Shown: positions 43,409 to 51,011 of the stretch, piece by piece
Layout: each line of letters starts with the position of its first letter
Position numbering within the stretch: the first letter of the stretch is position 1
NCBI RefSeq assembly: GCF_000384295.1
Contig: NZ_KB913037.1
Location: 7,007,533 to 7,071,532, forward strand
DNA: 64,000 nucleotides
Direction of reading: 5' to 3'
From: Amycolatopsis balhimycina FH 1894
Lineage (GTDB): Bacteria; Actinomycetota; Actinomycetes; Mycobacteriales; Pseudonocardiaceae
Made by a program: the position numbers and the translations under genes
Notes under the pieces: model-generated
Told to the model about the DNA's origin: nothing
The model's input: only the letters and a program-made list of their open reading frames with translations
Databases searched by the model: none

Positions 43409-44782
43409 GTGTCCCACGCCGACACCGCGCTCCCGGTCAGCCTCGACCGCGAGGCCGTCACGCCCCTGGCCGTCCAGCTGGCCGATGCGCTGCGCGAGGC
43501 CGCGGCGTCCGGGCACCTGCGCGGCGGCGACCGGCTCCCGTCGACGCGGGCCCTGGCCGGTCGGCTCGGCGTCAGCCGCACGGTGACGTCGGCGGCTTAC
43601 GAGCAGCTCCACGCCGAGGGCTGGATCGCCGGGCGGCACGGCTCCGGCACCTACGTCACCACCCCGCCGACGCTGTCGGCCTCGGAAGTCCCCGTGCCCG
43701 GTCCGGTGCCGGGCGCGGAGGCCGAGATCTCACCGCTGCTCGACCTGGGGCCCGGCACGCCGTGGGCCGCCGGGCTGGACCGCGCGGCCTGGCGGCGCGC
43801 CTGGCGTGCGGCGGCCGACCCGGATCCGCTGGTCCGCGCCCACCGCGCGGGGCTGCCGGAGTACCGCGCGGCGGTGTCGGAGCACCTGCTACGCCACCGC
43901 GGGCTGGCCGCCGGGTCGGTCCTGGCCACCGGCGGGACGACGGCCGCGGTCGTGGAGCTGGCCGCCGCGGTGCTGCGACGCGGCGACGTCGTCGCTGTCG
44001 AAGAGCCCGGCTACCAGCGCGCGGTGCAGGCGTTCCTGCGGGCGGGGATGCGGGTCGTCGGCGTGCCGGTCGACGAGGAAGGGCTGCGGCCGGGGGAGAT
44101 CCCGGCCGGCGCGCGGGCGGTGTACTGCTCGCCGGCGCACCAGTACCCGATGGGCAGCAGGCTGAGCGCGGCCCGCCGCGTCGAGCTGGTGGAGCGCGCG
44201 CGGTCCGACGGGATGCTCGTCATCGAGGACGACTACGACGGCGAGCTCCGCTTCGACGTCGCACCGCTGCCGATGCTGGCCGCGCTGGCCCCGGACGTCG
44301 TGGCGCACCTGGGGACCACGAGCAAGATCCTCACGCCGACGCTGGGCGCGGGCTGGATGGTGGCACCGGAGGCGATCACGTCGGCGGTGCTGGCCTACCG
44401 CGACCTGACCGGAACGCGGCCGTCGCCGGCCGGGCAGCGCGTGCTGTACGAATTCGCGCGGAACGGCGATCTGGGCCGCCACCTGCGGAAGCTGCGCCGG
44501 GAAATGGCGGAGCGGCGGACCCTGCTGGCGGGTGCGCTCTCGGGGGCGGGCATCCCGGTCCGCGGCGACGACGCGGGCGCGCACCTGGTGGTGCCGTTCC
44601 CGTCGGCCGCGGTCGAGGTCGCGGTGATCGAGGCGGCGGAACGGCGCGGCATCCGGCTGGACGGGCTGGCGCGGCACTTCGCGGGAACGCCGTCGGCGCA
44701 CGGAGTGGCGATCGGGTACGCCGGGTGTTCGCGGGAGGCCTTGGTGGCGGCGCTGCCGGCACTGGTCTCACTGCTGCGCTGA
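43409..44782 (+). CDS. MocR/GabR-family regulator (HTH + aminotransferase-like domain)
   Basis: 457 residues from GTG 43409 (AGGAGG seven bases upstream). N-terminal GntR-type winged helix (PLAVQLADALREAAASGHL, GDRLPSTRALAGRLGVSRTV, HGSGTYVTTPP), then a fold-type I aminotransferase-like domain that binds PLP: YCSPAHQYPMGSRLSAARRV, IEDDYDGELRFD, and the PLP lysine in LGTTSKILTPTLGAGWMV (Lys306). Such regulators sense PLP and often control vitamin B6 or GABA genes. The divergent PNPOx-like gene is a probable target, consistent with PLP sensing (inference). Confidence 0.92.
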   Translation: MSHADTALPVSLDREAVTPLAVQLADALREAAASGHLRGGDRLPSTRALAGRLGVSRTVTSAAYEQLHAEGWIAGRHGSGTYVTTPPTLSASEVPVPGPVPGAEAEISPLLDLGPGTPWAAGLDRAAWRRAWRAAADPDPLVRAHRAGLPEYRAAVSEHLLRHRGLAAGSVLATGGTTAAVVELAAAVLRRGDVVAVEEPGYQRAVQAFLRAGMRVVGVPVDEEGLRPGEIPAGARAVYCSPAHQYPMGSRLSAARRVELVERARSDGMLVIEDDYDGELRFDVAPLPMLAALAPDVVAHLGTTSKILTPTLGAGWMVAPEAITSAVLAYRDLTGTRPSPAGQRVLYEFARNGDLGRHLRKLRREMAERRTLLAGALSGAGIPVRGDDAGAHLVVPFPSAAVEVAVIEAAERRGIRLDGLARHFAGTPSAHGVAIGYAGCSREALVAALPALVSLLR

Positions 44783-44811
44783 CAACGTCCAATGTGGACC
44801 ATGCGGTGCTT

Positions 44812-44868
44812 GGTCCGTGAATGGCACATTGAAGGACTTCAAGTCCCTCAATGTGCCATTCACGGACC
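44812..44868. repeat. Palindromic repeat type D, intact copy
   Basis: 28-bp arms (44812-44839, 44841-44868) around one central C, one mismatch; core GTGAATGGCACATT. It lies between the convergent MocR and DUF3515 genes. Types C and D share the framework GTGA-GGC-AC-TTGA and a palindromic AAGTCC/AAGTTCC centre. Confidence 0.88.
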
Positions 44869-44869
44869 T

Positions 44870-45406
44870 TCAGGAGAATCGCAACGGGCGGGCGGGGAGG
44901 TTCGCGGCCACCGCGTCCGAGATTTCCTGCAGCGGGCCGGTCCCCGCGCTGTCCGGCACGGTGAGCGCCGCGTACACCTCACGGTCCACGACGTACCACG
45001 TCGACGCGCCTTCGCCGGGGACCTGCAGCCACTGGACCTTGTTCACCAGGCGCAGCTGGGCCGACGGCGTCAGCTCCGGCGGCCGGTTCAGGCCGCAGCG
45101 CAGCACCAGCGAGTCCGGTTCGCCCCACGCCATCGTCGCGGGCGGGGCCGGGGTGGCCAGCTCGCGGAGTTTCAGCCGGGTGCCGTTCGACGTCAGTTCG
45201 GTGGGCGCCGCGCCCAGCAACGCCGTGCACGCGGGCGAACCCGCGGCGGGCGCCGGGACGGGGACGAGCGCCAGCGGCCCCGTCTCCGGTGGCTCGGAAC
45301 CCTTGGTCAGGGCGAACACGACGACGGCGACCGCGAGAGCCACGGCGAGCGCCGCGGCGGTGACGAGCACCACCCTGGGCGGGGCGCCGGTGTCGGAGTC
45401 GGGCAC
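44870..45406 (-). CDS. DUF3515 membrane-anchored protein
   Basis: 178 residues from ATG 45406. One N-terminal transmembrane helix (VVLVTAAALAVALAVAVVVF), then an extracytoplasmic domain with two Cys (SPACTALLG and SLVLRCGLN) likely disulphide-bonded, and GASTWYVVDREVYAALTVPD. It corresponds to Rv2980 next to ddlA and thiL in M. tuberculosis. Function unknown. Its position marks the return of the conserved block after the insertion at 34.8-44.8 kb. Confidence 0.82.
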   Translation of the reverse strand: MPDSDTGAPPRVVLVTAAALAVALAVAVVVFALTKGSEPPETGPLALVPVPAPAAGSPACTALLGAAPTELTSNGTRLKLRELATPAPPATMAWGEPDSLVLRCGLNRPPELTPSAQLRLVNKVQWLQVPGEGASTWYVVDREVYAALTVPDSAGTGPLQEISDAVAANLPARPLRFS

Positions 45407-45425
45407 TCCCGGAACCTACTGAAGC

Positions 45426-45659
45426 TCAGAGGTGGACGACCGGGCAGGTCAGCGTCCGTGTGATGCCTTCCACGTTCTGCACCTTCGCGACCACGAGCTG
45501 TCCGAGCTGGTCGACGTTGTCGGCGGCCGCGCGGACGATGACGTCGTACGGTCCGGTGACATCCTCCGAGCTGGTCACACCCGGGATGCTGGAGATCTCG
45601 GCAGCCACCGCGGCCGCCTTGCCGACCTCGGTCTGGATGAGGATGTATGCGTGGACCAC
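45426..45659 (-). CDS. Lrp/AsnC ligand-binding (RAM) domain protein without HTH
   Basis: 77 residues from GTG 45659 (an upstream TTG at 45692 is possible). Only the effector ferredoxin-like domain of Lrp/AsnC is present: VVHAYILIQTEVGKAAAVAA, GPYDVIVRAAADNVDQLGQL, VQNVEGITRTLTCPVVHL. No DNA-binding part. Such stand-alone domains bind amino acids and may modulate full-length Lrp proteins. It sits between DUF3515 and thiL, as in related genomes. Divergent from thiL with a 137-bp gap. Confidence 0.9.
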   Translation of the reverse strand: MVHAYILIQTEVGKAAAVAAEISSIPGVTSSEDVTGPYDVIVRAAADNVDQLGQLVVAKVQNVEGITRTLTCPVVHL

Positions 45660-45796
45660 GGCGCGCCCTTTCGTCGGGATCTTGTCTCTCAAGGTAGGAA
45701 CGTCATCAGCAACGTATCGCCAGCTCAGGGAAAAACATAGGGCATCCGACTATCGGTGATCGATCTTTGTCCCGGTAGAGAAAGCAGAGGTGACCG

Positions 45797-46753
45797 GTGT
45801 CACCGAACGACGGAACGGTCGCCGAGACCGGCGAGTTCGCGCTCATCCGCGCCGTCACCGAAGGACGGCGCCAGCCGCCGGGCACGCTGCTCGGCCCGGG
45901 CGACGACGCCGCCGTCGTCGCCGCTCCCGACGGCCGCGTGGTCGCCACCACCGACGTGCTCGTCCAGGGCGTCCACTTCCGGCTCGACTGGTCCACGCCC
46001 GAGCACGTCGGGCGCAAGGCCGTCGCGGTCAACCTGGCCGACATCGCCGCCATGGGCGCCACCCCGACCACCGTCCTGGTCGGCCTCGCCTGCCCGCCCG
46101 ACACCCCGCGGGAAGTCGTCACCGGACTCGCCGACGGCATGTGGGCCGAGGCCGAACGCGCCGGCATCGGCGTCTCCGGTGGCGACATGGTGCGCGCCGA
46201 CCAGCTCGTGATCAGTGTCACGGCGCTGGGCGACCTCGGCGACCGCGAGCCGGTGACGCGTTCGGGCGCCCGGCCGGGTGACGTCCTCGCGGTGAACGGA
46301 CGGCTCGGCTGGGCGGCCGCCGGGCTGGCCGTGCTCGGCCGCGGCTTCCGGTCCCCGGTCGGCGTCGTCAACGCGCAGCGCTGCCCGGAACCGCCGTACG
46401 AAGCCGGCCCACGCGCAGCGCTCGCCGGGGCCACGGCGATGATCGACGTCTCCGACGGCCTGCTCGCCGACCTCGGCCACATCGGCGAAGCGTCCGGCGT
46501 CGGCATCGACGTCCGCACCGCCGACCTCGACATCCCCGCCCGGCTCACCGAGGTCGGCGCCGCCCTCGGCGCCGACCCCCTGGGCTGGGTGCTCACCGGC
46601 GGCGAAGACCACGCCCTGGTCGCCACCTTCCCGCCGTTCACCGAACTCCCCGACGGCTGGCGCACGATCGGCGTCGCCACGATGGCCGACTCCGGGATCA
46701 CCGTGGACGGCAAGCCATTTTCCCGAGAAGGCGGATGGACGCACTGGCGCTGA
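45797..46753 (+). CDS. thiL: Thiamine-monophosphate kinase
   Basis: 318 residues from GTG 45797, six bases after CAGAGG. It phosphorylates thiamine phosphate to thiamine diphosphate. AIR-synthase/ThiL fold: LGPGDDAAVVAAPDGR (ATP/Mg loop), TTDVLVQGVHFRLDW (Thr-Thr-Asp), AVNLADIAAMGATPTTVLV, GISGGDMV-type segment IGVSGGDMVRADQLVISVTA, and ATAMIDVSDGLLADLGHI. A GNAT gene begins 17 bp downstream from its own leaderless promoter. Confidence 0.95.
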   Translation: MSPNDGTVAETGEFALIRAVTEGRRQPPGTLLGPGDDAAVVAAPDGRVVATTDVLVQGVHFRLDWSTPEHVGRKAVAVNLADIAAMGATPTTVLVGLACPPDTPREVVTGLADGMWAEAERAGIGVSGGDMVRADQLVISVTALGDLGDREPVTRSGARPGDVLAVNGRLGWAAAGLAVLGRGFRSPVGVVNAQRCPEPPYEAGPRAALAGATAMIDVSDGLLADLGHIGEASGVGIDVRTADLDIPARLTEVGAALGADPLGWVLTGGEDHALVATFPPFTELPDGWRTIGVATMADSGITVDGKPFSREGGWTHWR

Positions 46754-46755
46754 TC

Positions 46756-46761
46756 TAGGCT
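46756..46761 (+). promoter_or_regulatory. Leaderless-type -10 (TAGGCT) for GNAT gene
   Basis: TAGGCT ends eight bases before GTG 46770. The same hexamer at the same distance precedes ung (49031-49036). No Shine-Dalgarno between. Confidence 0.55.
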
Positions 46762-46769
46762 CGGGAAGC

Positions 46770-47249
46770 GTGAGAATCGTTCCGGTCCCCTACGACCACC
46801 CCGACGCGGCCAAGCTCGTGGCCGCGGTGCAGCAGGTCTACGTCGAGCGCTACGGCGGCGAGGACGCCACCCCGATGAGCCCGGCGGACTTCGATCCGCC
46901 GCAGGGCCTGTTCCTCGTCGGCTACCAGGGCGAGGAAGCGGTCGCCTGCGGGGCGTGGCGCGCCCACGACGGCCCCGAGCCGGCCTTCCAGCCGGGCGAC
47001 GCCGAATTCAAGCGGATGTACGTCTCCGATTCGGCGCGCGGCCGCGGGTTCGCGCGGATGATCCTGTTCGAACTGGAACGCACCGCGGCGCTTTCCGGCC
47101 GCAAGCGCGCGGTCCTGGAGACCGGGACGAAGCAGCCGGAGGCGATCGCGCTCTACACGTCTTCGGGCTACGTCGAGATCCCGAAGTTCGGCGTCTACCG
47201 GAACGAGCCGGAAAGCCGCTGCTTCGGCAAGGACCTCACCGAGGGGTGA
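46770..47249 (+). CDS. GNAT-family N-acetyltransferase
   Basis: 159 residues from GTG 46770. Acetyl-CoA-binding motif FKRMYVSDSARGRGFARMIL (V-x-x-x-x-R-G-x-G-x-A) and the beta6-alpha4 part RAVLETGTKQPEAIALYTSS followed by GYVEIPKFGVYRNEP. N-terminal half AAVQQVYVERYGGEDATPMS. Substrate unknown. Its 3' end overlaps the convergent GH27 gene by 14 bp. Confidence 0.9.
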   Translation: MRIVPVPYDHPDAAKLVAAVQQVYVERYGGEDATPMSPADFDPPQGLFLVGYQGEEAVACGAWRAHDGPEPAFQPGDAEFKRMYVSDSARGRGFARMILFELERTAALSGRKRAVLETGTKQPEAIALYTSSGYVEIPKFGVYRNEPESRCFGKDLTEG

Positions 47250-48450
47250 GCTTCAGCAGGGCCGCCTGATGCGGGCGCAGAGCCGCCGACACCGCGGTTC
47301 CGGCGTCCCGGTGTGCCCACAGGTCCCGGACGTGCCACGCGCCCGGGATCGCCGCGGAGACGGTCGCGGTGGTGCCGCCGGTGTTGAGCAGCACCACCGC
47401 GAAACCCCCGTCGCTCAAGGGTTTTCCCCACACCTGGTAGCCGGGGCCCGCGTCGAGCTGCCGCCCCTGGCCGCCCGCGAAGTCCTGGTCGACGGCGATC
47501 GCTTCCCCGTTGCCCAGCGTCGCCAGATCGGCGTCGCTCAGCTTCGCCGGATCGGTGCCGGCGAACAGCGGTGCGTTGAGCACGGCCCAGACGCTGAAGT
47601 GCGCGCGGGCCTCGTCGGCGGTCAGCGTGCCGTTGCCGACCTGCAGCATGTCCGGGTCGTTCCAGCCACCGGGCGAGCCACTGTGGACGGCGACGGCGGC
47701 CTGCCGGTCGATCGTGGCGAGCACGGAGTCCCAGGTCGGGGTCAGGTCGTAGGTGGTCCGCCACAGGTTCGCCACCGGCCGCGCCCAGGTCCACGGGCTC
47801 GAGACGCCGTATTCGGAAATGGCGTAGACCATCGGGCGGGGCAGCGCGGCGAGCTCGTCGCGCATCTTCTCGAACGCCGCTTTCCGGTCGAGGCCGTCGA
47901 CGGTGTCGGCGTCGCACCAGTCGTACTTGAGGTAGTCGACGCCCCAGCGGTCGAACGTCTCGGCGTCCTGGCGCTCGTGGCCGAGCGAGCCGATGCCGGA
48001 CGCGGGGTAGGCGTCGTTCGCCATGGCGCAGGTCCGGCTGCCGGGCACGGCGTAGATGCCGAAGAGCAGGCCGCGCGAGTGGACGTAGTCGGCGAGGTCG
48101 GCGATGCCGTGCGGGAACCGCTTCGGGTCCCCCTGCAGCGAGCCGTCGGCGGCGCGCCGCGGCGCTTGCCAGCAGTCGTCGACGACGACGTAGTGGTAAC
48201 CCGCGTCACGCAGGCCGGTGTCGGCGAGCGCGTCGGCGGCCTTCTTGACGACGTCTTCGGTGAGGTCGTAGCAGCGGACCTGGTTCCAGCTGTTCCAGCC
48301 CATCGGCGGGGTCCCGGCCAGGCCGTTCGCCAGCGCAGGCGAGACCACCGGCAGGCTGAGCAGCCAGGTCAGCACGACGAGCAGGAGCACGAGGCCCGTG
48401 CTCCCGGTACTGGCGTTCCGGTTCGCGGCGATGCCGTGATCCAATCGCAC
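47236..48450 (-). CDS. Secreted alpha-galactosidase-like glycosidase, GH27
   Basis: 404 residues from GTG 48450; GTG 48471 would add seven. Signal anchor GLVLLLVVLTWLLSLPVVSP with cleavage after ALA. GH27 barrel: TPPMGWNSWNQVRCYDLTED, YVVVDDCWQAPRRA, and nucleophile YLKYDWCDADT (Asp177), acid/base GGWNDPDMLQVGNG (Asp267). C-terminal beta-sandwich (GFAVVLLNTGGTTATVSAAI). Expected to release terminal alpha-galactosyl or alpha-N-acetylgalactosaminyl residues. Divergent from the gamma-carbonic-anhydrase gene. Confidence 0.9.
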   Translation of the reverse strand: MRLDHGIAANRNASTGSTGLVLLLVVLTWLLSLPVVSPALANGLAGTPPMGWNSWNQVRCYDLTEDVVKKAADALADTGLRDAGYHYVVVDDCWQAPRRAADGSLQGDPKRFPHGIADLADYVHSRGLLFGIYAVPGSRTCAMANDAYPASGIGSLGHERQDAETFDRWGVDYLKYDWCDADTVDGLDRKAAFEKMRDELAALPRPMVYAISEYGVSSPWTWARPVANLWRTTYDLTPTWDSVLATIDRQAAVAVHSGSPGGWNDPDMLQVGNGTLTADEARAHFSVWAVLNAPLFAGTDPAKLSDADLATLGNGEAIAVDQDFAGGQGRQLDAGPGYQVWGKPLSDGGFAVVLLNTGGTTATVSAAIPGAWHVRDLWAHRDAGTAVSAALRPHQAALLKLTPR

Positions 48451-48483
48451 GGCACGTGAAACCGCAGTCACCCCGGAGGCGGC

Positions 48484-49014
48484 ATGCCGATCTACGCACT
48501 CGGCTCCCTCGAGCCGACGATCCACCCCGACGCCTACGTCCACCCCGATGCGACGGTGATCGGCGACGTCCGGATCGGCGCCCACGCGTCGGTGTGGCCG
48601 CAGACGGTACTGCGCGGCGACCACGGGTACATCGAGATCGGCGAGCGCTCGAACATCCAGGACGGCTGTGTCGTGCACTGCACGAAACGCCACCCGACGA
48701 TCCTCGGCCCGTCGTCGGCGGTCGGCCACGCCGTGCACATCGAGGGCGCGACGATCGGCACGGGCTGCCTGATCGCGTCCGGTTCGGTGGTGCTGAACGG
48801 CTCGGTGATCGAGGACGGCGGCATGGTCGGCGCGGGCGCGGTCCTGTCGTACGGCTCACACGTCAAGACCGGGGAAATCGCGCTGGGCGTGCCGGGGAAG
48901 ACGCGGGAGAACACGTCGTTCGGCCCGGAGGACATCGCGCTCGTGGTGGATTCCTACGTCGAGCGGGCGCGCCGGTTCCGGACCGAGCTGCGGCGGCTCG
49001 ACCCGCTCGGGTGA
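48484..49014 (+). CDS. Gamma-class carbonic anhydrase-like protein
   Basis: 176 residues from ATG 48484 with GGAGG seven bases upstream. Left-handed beta-helix hexapeptide repeats (VIGDVRIGAHASVWPQTVL) with the three zinc His of the YrdA/CaiE family: RGDHGYIEIG, VVHCTKRHPTI, GHAVHIEGATIG. C-terminal helix FGPEDIALVVDSYVERARRF. Some members are active carbonic anhydrases, others acyl-transferase-like; activity is not decidable here. ung follows 30 bp downstream from its own -10. Confidence 0.92.
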   Translation: MPIYALGSLEPTIHPDAYVHPDATVIGDVRIGAHASVWPQTVLRGDHGYIEIGERSNIQDGCVVHCTKRHPTILGPSSAVGHAVHIEGATIGTGCLIASGSVVLNGSVIEDGGMVGAGAVLSYGSHVKTGEIALGVPGKTRENTSFGPEDIALVVDSYVERARRFRTELRRLDPLG

Positions 49015-49030
49015 CGTCGGCCACGCCCGG

Positions 49031-49036
49031 TAGGCT
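49031..49036 (+). promoter_or_regulatory. Leaderless-type -10 (TAGGCT) for ung
   Basis: TAGGCT ends eight bases before GTG 49045, identical in sequence and spacing to the GNAT promoter at 46756. No ribosome site precedes the GTG. Confidence 0.55.
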
Positions 49037-49044
49037 TGCGCGCC

Positions 49045-49722
49045 GTGACCGCACGACCGCTGCAGGACATCGTCGAGGCAGGCTGGGCGAAAGCCCTCGA
49101 ACCGGTGGCGCCGCAGGTCGCCGCGATGGGGGAGTTCCTCCGCGCGGAGATCGCCGCGGGCCGGACCTACCTGCCGGCGGGTGAACACGTGCTGCGGGCG
49201 TTCCAGCAGCCGTTCCACGACGTGCGCGTGCTGATCGTCGGGCAGGACCCGTACCCGACGCCCGGGCACGCGGTGGGCCTGAGCTTTTCGGTGGCGCCGG
49301 ACGTCCGGCCGATCCCGAAGAGCCTGGTCAACATCTACAAGGAGTACACCGAGGACCTCGGCCACCCGCTGCCGTCGAACGGCGACCTGACGCCGTGGGC
49401 CGACCAGGGCGTGCTGCTGCTCAACAGGGCGCTGACGGTCCAGCCCGGCAAGTCGAACTCGCACCAGGGCAAGGGCTGGGAAGACGTCACCGAGCAGGCG
49501 ATCAAGGCCCTCGCGGCGCGGTCCGAGCCGATGGTGGCGATCCTGTGGGGCCGCAACGCGCGCAACCTGCGGCCGATGCTGGGCGATGTCCCGTGCATCG
49601 AGTCGGCACACCCCAGCCCGCTCTCGGCGCACAACGGCTTCTTCGGGTCGCGGCCGTTCAGCCGGGCCAACCAGCTGCTCGCCGACCAGGGGGCCCAGCC
49701 CGTCGACTGGAAACTTCCCTGA
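49045..49722 (+). CDS. ung: Uracil-DNA glycosylase, family 1
   Basis: 225 residues from GTG 49045. It removes uracil from DNA. Water-activating loop [20 protein letters not shown] (Asp68), uracil-binding [20 protein letters not shown], and the Leu-loop [20 protein letters not shown] are intact. A ung-DAK-recG order as in Rv2976c-Rv2973c, with hydrolase and rpmB placed between. Probably leaderless. Confidence 0.96.
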   Translation: MTARPLQDIVEAGWAKALEPVAPQVAAMGEFLRAEIAAGRTYLPAGEHVLRAFQQPFHDVRVLIVGQDPYPTPGHAVGLSFSVAPDVRPIPKSLVNIYKEYTEDLGHPLPSNGDLTPWADQGVLLLNRALTVQPGKSNSHQGKGWEDVTEQAIKALAARSEPMVAILWGRNARNLRPMLGDVPCIESAHPSPLSAHNGFFGSRPFSRANQLLADQGAQPVDWKLP

Positions 49723-49782
49723 CGATCGGTGTCCGGATCGGCGTGACGGCTCCGACTGAGGGGTGAACCTTTGGAGGAAACC

Positions 49783-50562
49783 ATGAACGTCACATCGGTC
49801 GACGGCACGTCCATCTTCTTCGAGCAGCGCGGCGACGGCCCGCCGGTGATCCTGATCGGCGGCGCGTTCAACGACCGGACGACCGTGGTGGGTCTGGCCG
49901 AGGTGCTGGCAGGCGACTTCACGACGATCGTTTACGACCGCCGCGGGCGTGGGGACTCGGGTGACACTTCGCCGTACGCGGTCGAGCGTGAGATCGAGGA
50001 CATCGCGGCGCTGATCGCGCAGGTGGGCGGGACGGCGTCGGTGTTCGGCCACTCGTCGGGCGCGATCCTGGCCCTGGAGGCGGGCGCGGCCGGTCTGGGG
50101 ATCGACAAGCTGGTGGCGTACGAGCCGCCGTACACCGTGGCGGACCGCACGTCGTCCGCGGACGATCTCGTGGACCGCGTGCGCGCCGCGATCGAGGCGG
50201 GCGACCGCGACGAGGCCGTCCGGCTCTTCCTGGTCGAGGGCGCGGACACCCCGGCGGAGCTGATCGACGGGATGAAGGCGGACCCGGTCTGGGGCTGGTT
50301 CACGGCGCTGGCGCACACGCTGCCGTACGACCTGACGATCGTCGGCCCGGGCGGCCGTCTCCCGGCGGACCGCCTGGCCCGGATCTCGACGCCGGCGCTG
50401 GTCATCGACGGCAGCGAGAGCCCGTCCTGGTTCGCCGCGACGGCCCGGGCGGTGACGGCCGCGATCCCGGGCGCCCGCCACGAGACCCTCGCCGGCCAGG
50501 ACCACGGCGTCCTGCAGTTCCCGGAAACCCTCCGCGGACTGCTGACCGACTTCCTCAAGTAG
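49783..50562 (+). CDS. Alpha/beta-hydrolase
   Basis: 259 residues from ATG 49783, preceded by TGGAGGAAACC. Fold signs: RGDGPPVILIGGAFNDRTTV (oxyanion segment), VYDRRGRGDSG, nucleophile elbow VFGHSSGAILALEAG (G-H-S-S-G), late acid TPALVIDGSESPSWF and catalytic His in LAGQDHGVLQFPETL. Substrate unknown. The stop is followed after two bases by a perfect type C palindrome. Accessory insertion between ung and rpmB. Confidence 0.92.
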   Translation: MNVTSVDGTSIFFEQRGDGPPVILIGGAFNDRTTVVGLAEVLAGDFTTIVYDRRGRGDSGDTSPYAVEREIEDIAALIAQVGGTASVFGHSSGAILALEAGAAGLGIDKLVAYEPPYTVADRTSSADDLVDRVRAAIEAGDRDEAVRLFLVEGADTPAELIDGMKADPVWGWFTALAHTLPYDLTIVGPGGRLPADRLARISTPALVIDGSESPSWFAATARAVTAAIPGARHETLAGQDHGVLQFPETLRGLLTDFLK

Positions 50563-50564
50563 GC

Positions 50565-50623
50565 AAGTTCGTGATGGCCACCTTGAGGAACTTAAAGTTC
50601 CTCAAGGTGGCCATCACGAACTT
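50565..50623. repeat. Palindromic repeat type C, copy 2
   Basis: 29-bp perfect arms (50565-50593, 50595-50623) around one central A. It differs from copy 1 (20572) at one arm position (GTGAT versus GTGAA) with the matching change in the other arm. It lies between the convergent hydrolase and rpmB genes, next to a separate classical terminator for rpmB. Confidence 0.9.
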
Positions 50624-50634
50624 TGGCCGGGACG

Positions 50635-50669
50635 AAAAAATGGCGAGTGCTCTCCACGAGCACTCGCCA
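50635..50669 (-). terminator. Intrinsic terminator of rpmB
   Basis: On the minus strand a 12-bp stem (TGGCGAGTGCTC, 50658-50669 with 50641-50652) and 5-base loop is followed by six T (50640-50635). It starts 16 bases after the rpmB stop. This is the only textbook U-tract terminator in the window. Confidence 0.9.
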
Positions 50670-50684
50670 CCCCGAAATTTCGTC

Positions 50685-50876
50685 TCAGCCGCGAACGACC
50701 TTGCCCGCCTTGATGCACGAGGTGCACACGTTCAGGCGCTTGCGCTGGGACACACCCACCTTGGCGTGGACGGTCTGGATGTTCGGGTTCCACCGGCGGT
50801 TGGTACGGCGGTGGGAGTGCGAGACCGACTTGCCGAAGCCGGGTCCCTTGCCACAGACGTCGCACACGGCAGCCAC
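50685..50876 (-). CDS. rpmB: 50S ribosomal protein L28 (zinc-binding form)
   Basis: 63 residues from GTG 50876. [20 protein letters not shown] and [19 protein letters not shown] give the two CxxC pairs (C5/C8, C51/C54) of the zinc-containing C+ form, as opposed to the Zur-regulated C- paralogue. Monocistronic with its own intrinsic terminator. Divergent from the DAK-recG unit. Confidence 0.97.
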   Translation of the reverse strand: MAAVCDVCGKGPGFGKSVSHSHRRTNRRWNPNIQTVHAKVGVSQRKRLNVCTSCIKAGKVVRG

Positions 50877-51011
50877 GTCGAACTCCTTTGGATCTGGGTC
50901 ATAGAGATGAGCCCAGACGGACTGGGCAACTCGACCATAGTAACTACTGGCTTCGCGCGGTTCCGCACCGGGTCGATACGCTGCCGGAGGACCGGGTCAG
51001 GAGGTTACGGG

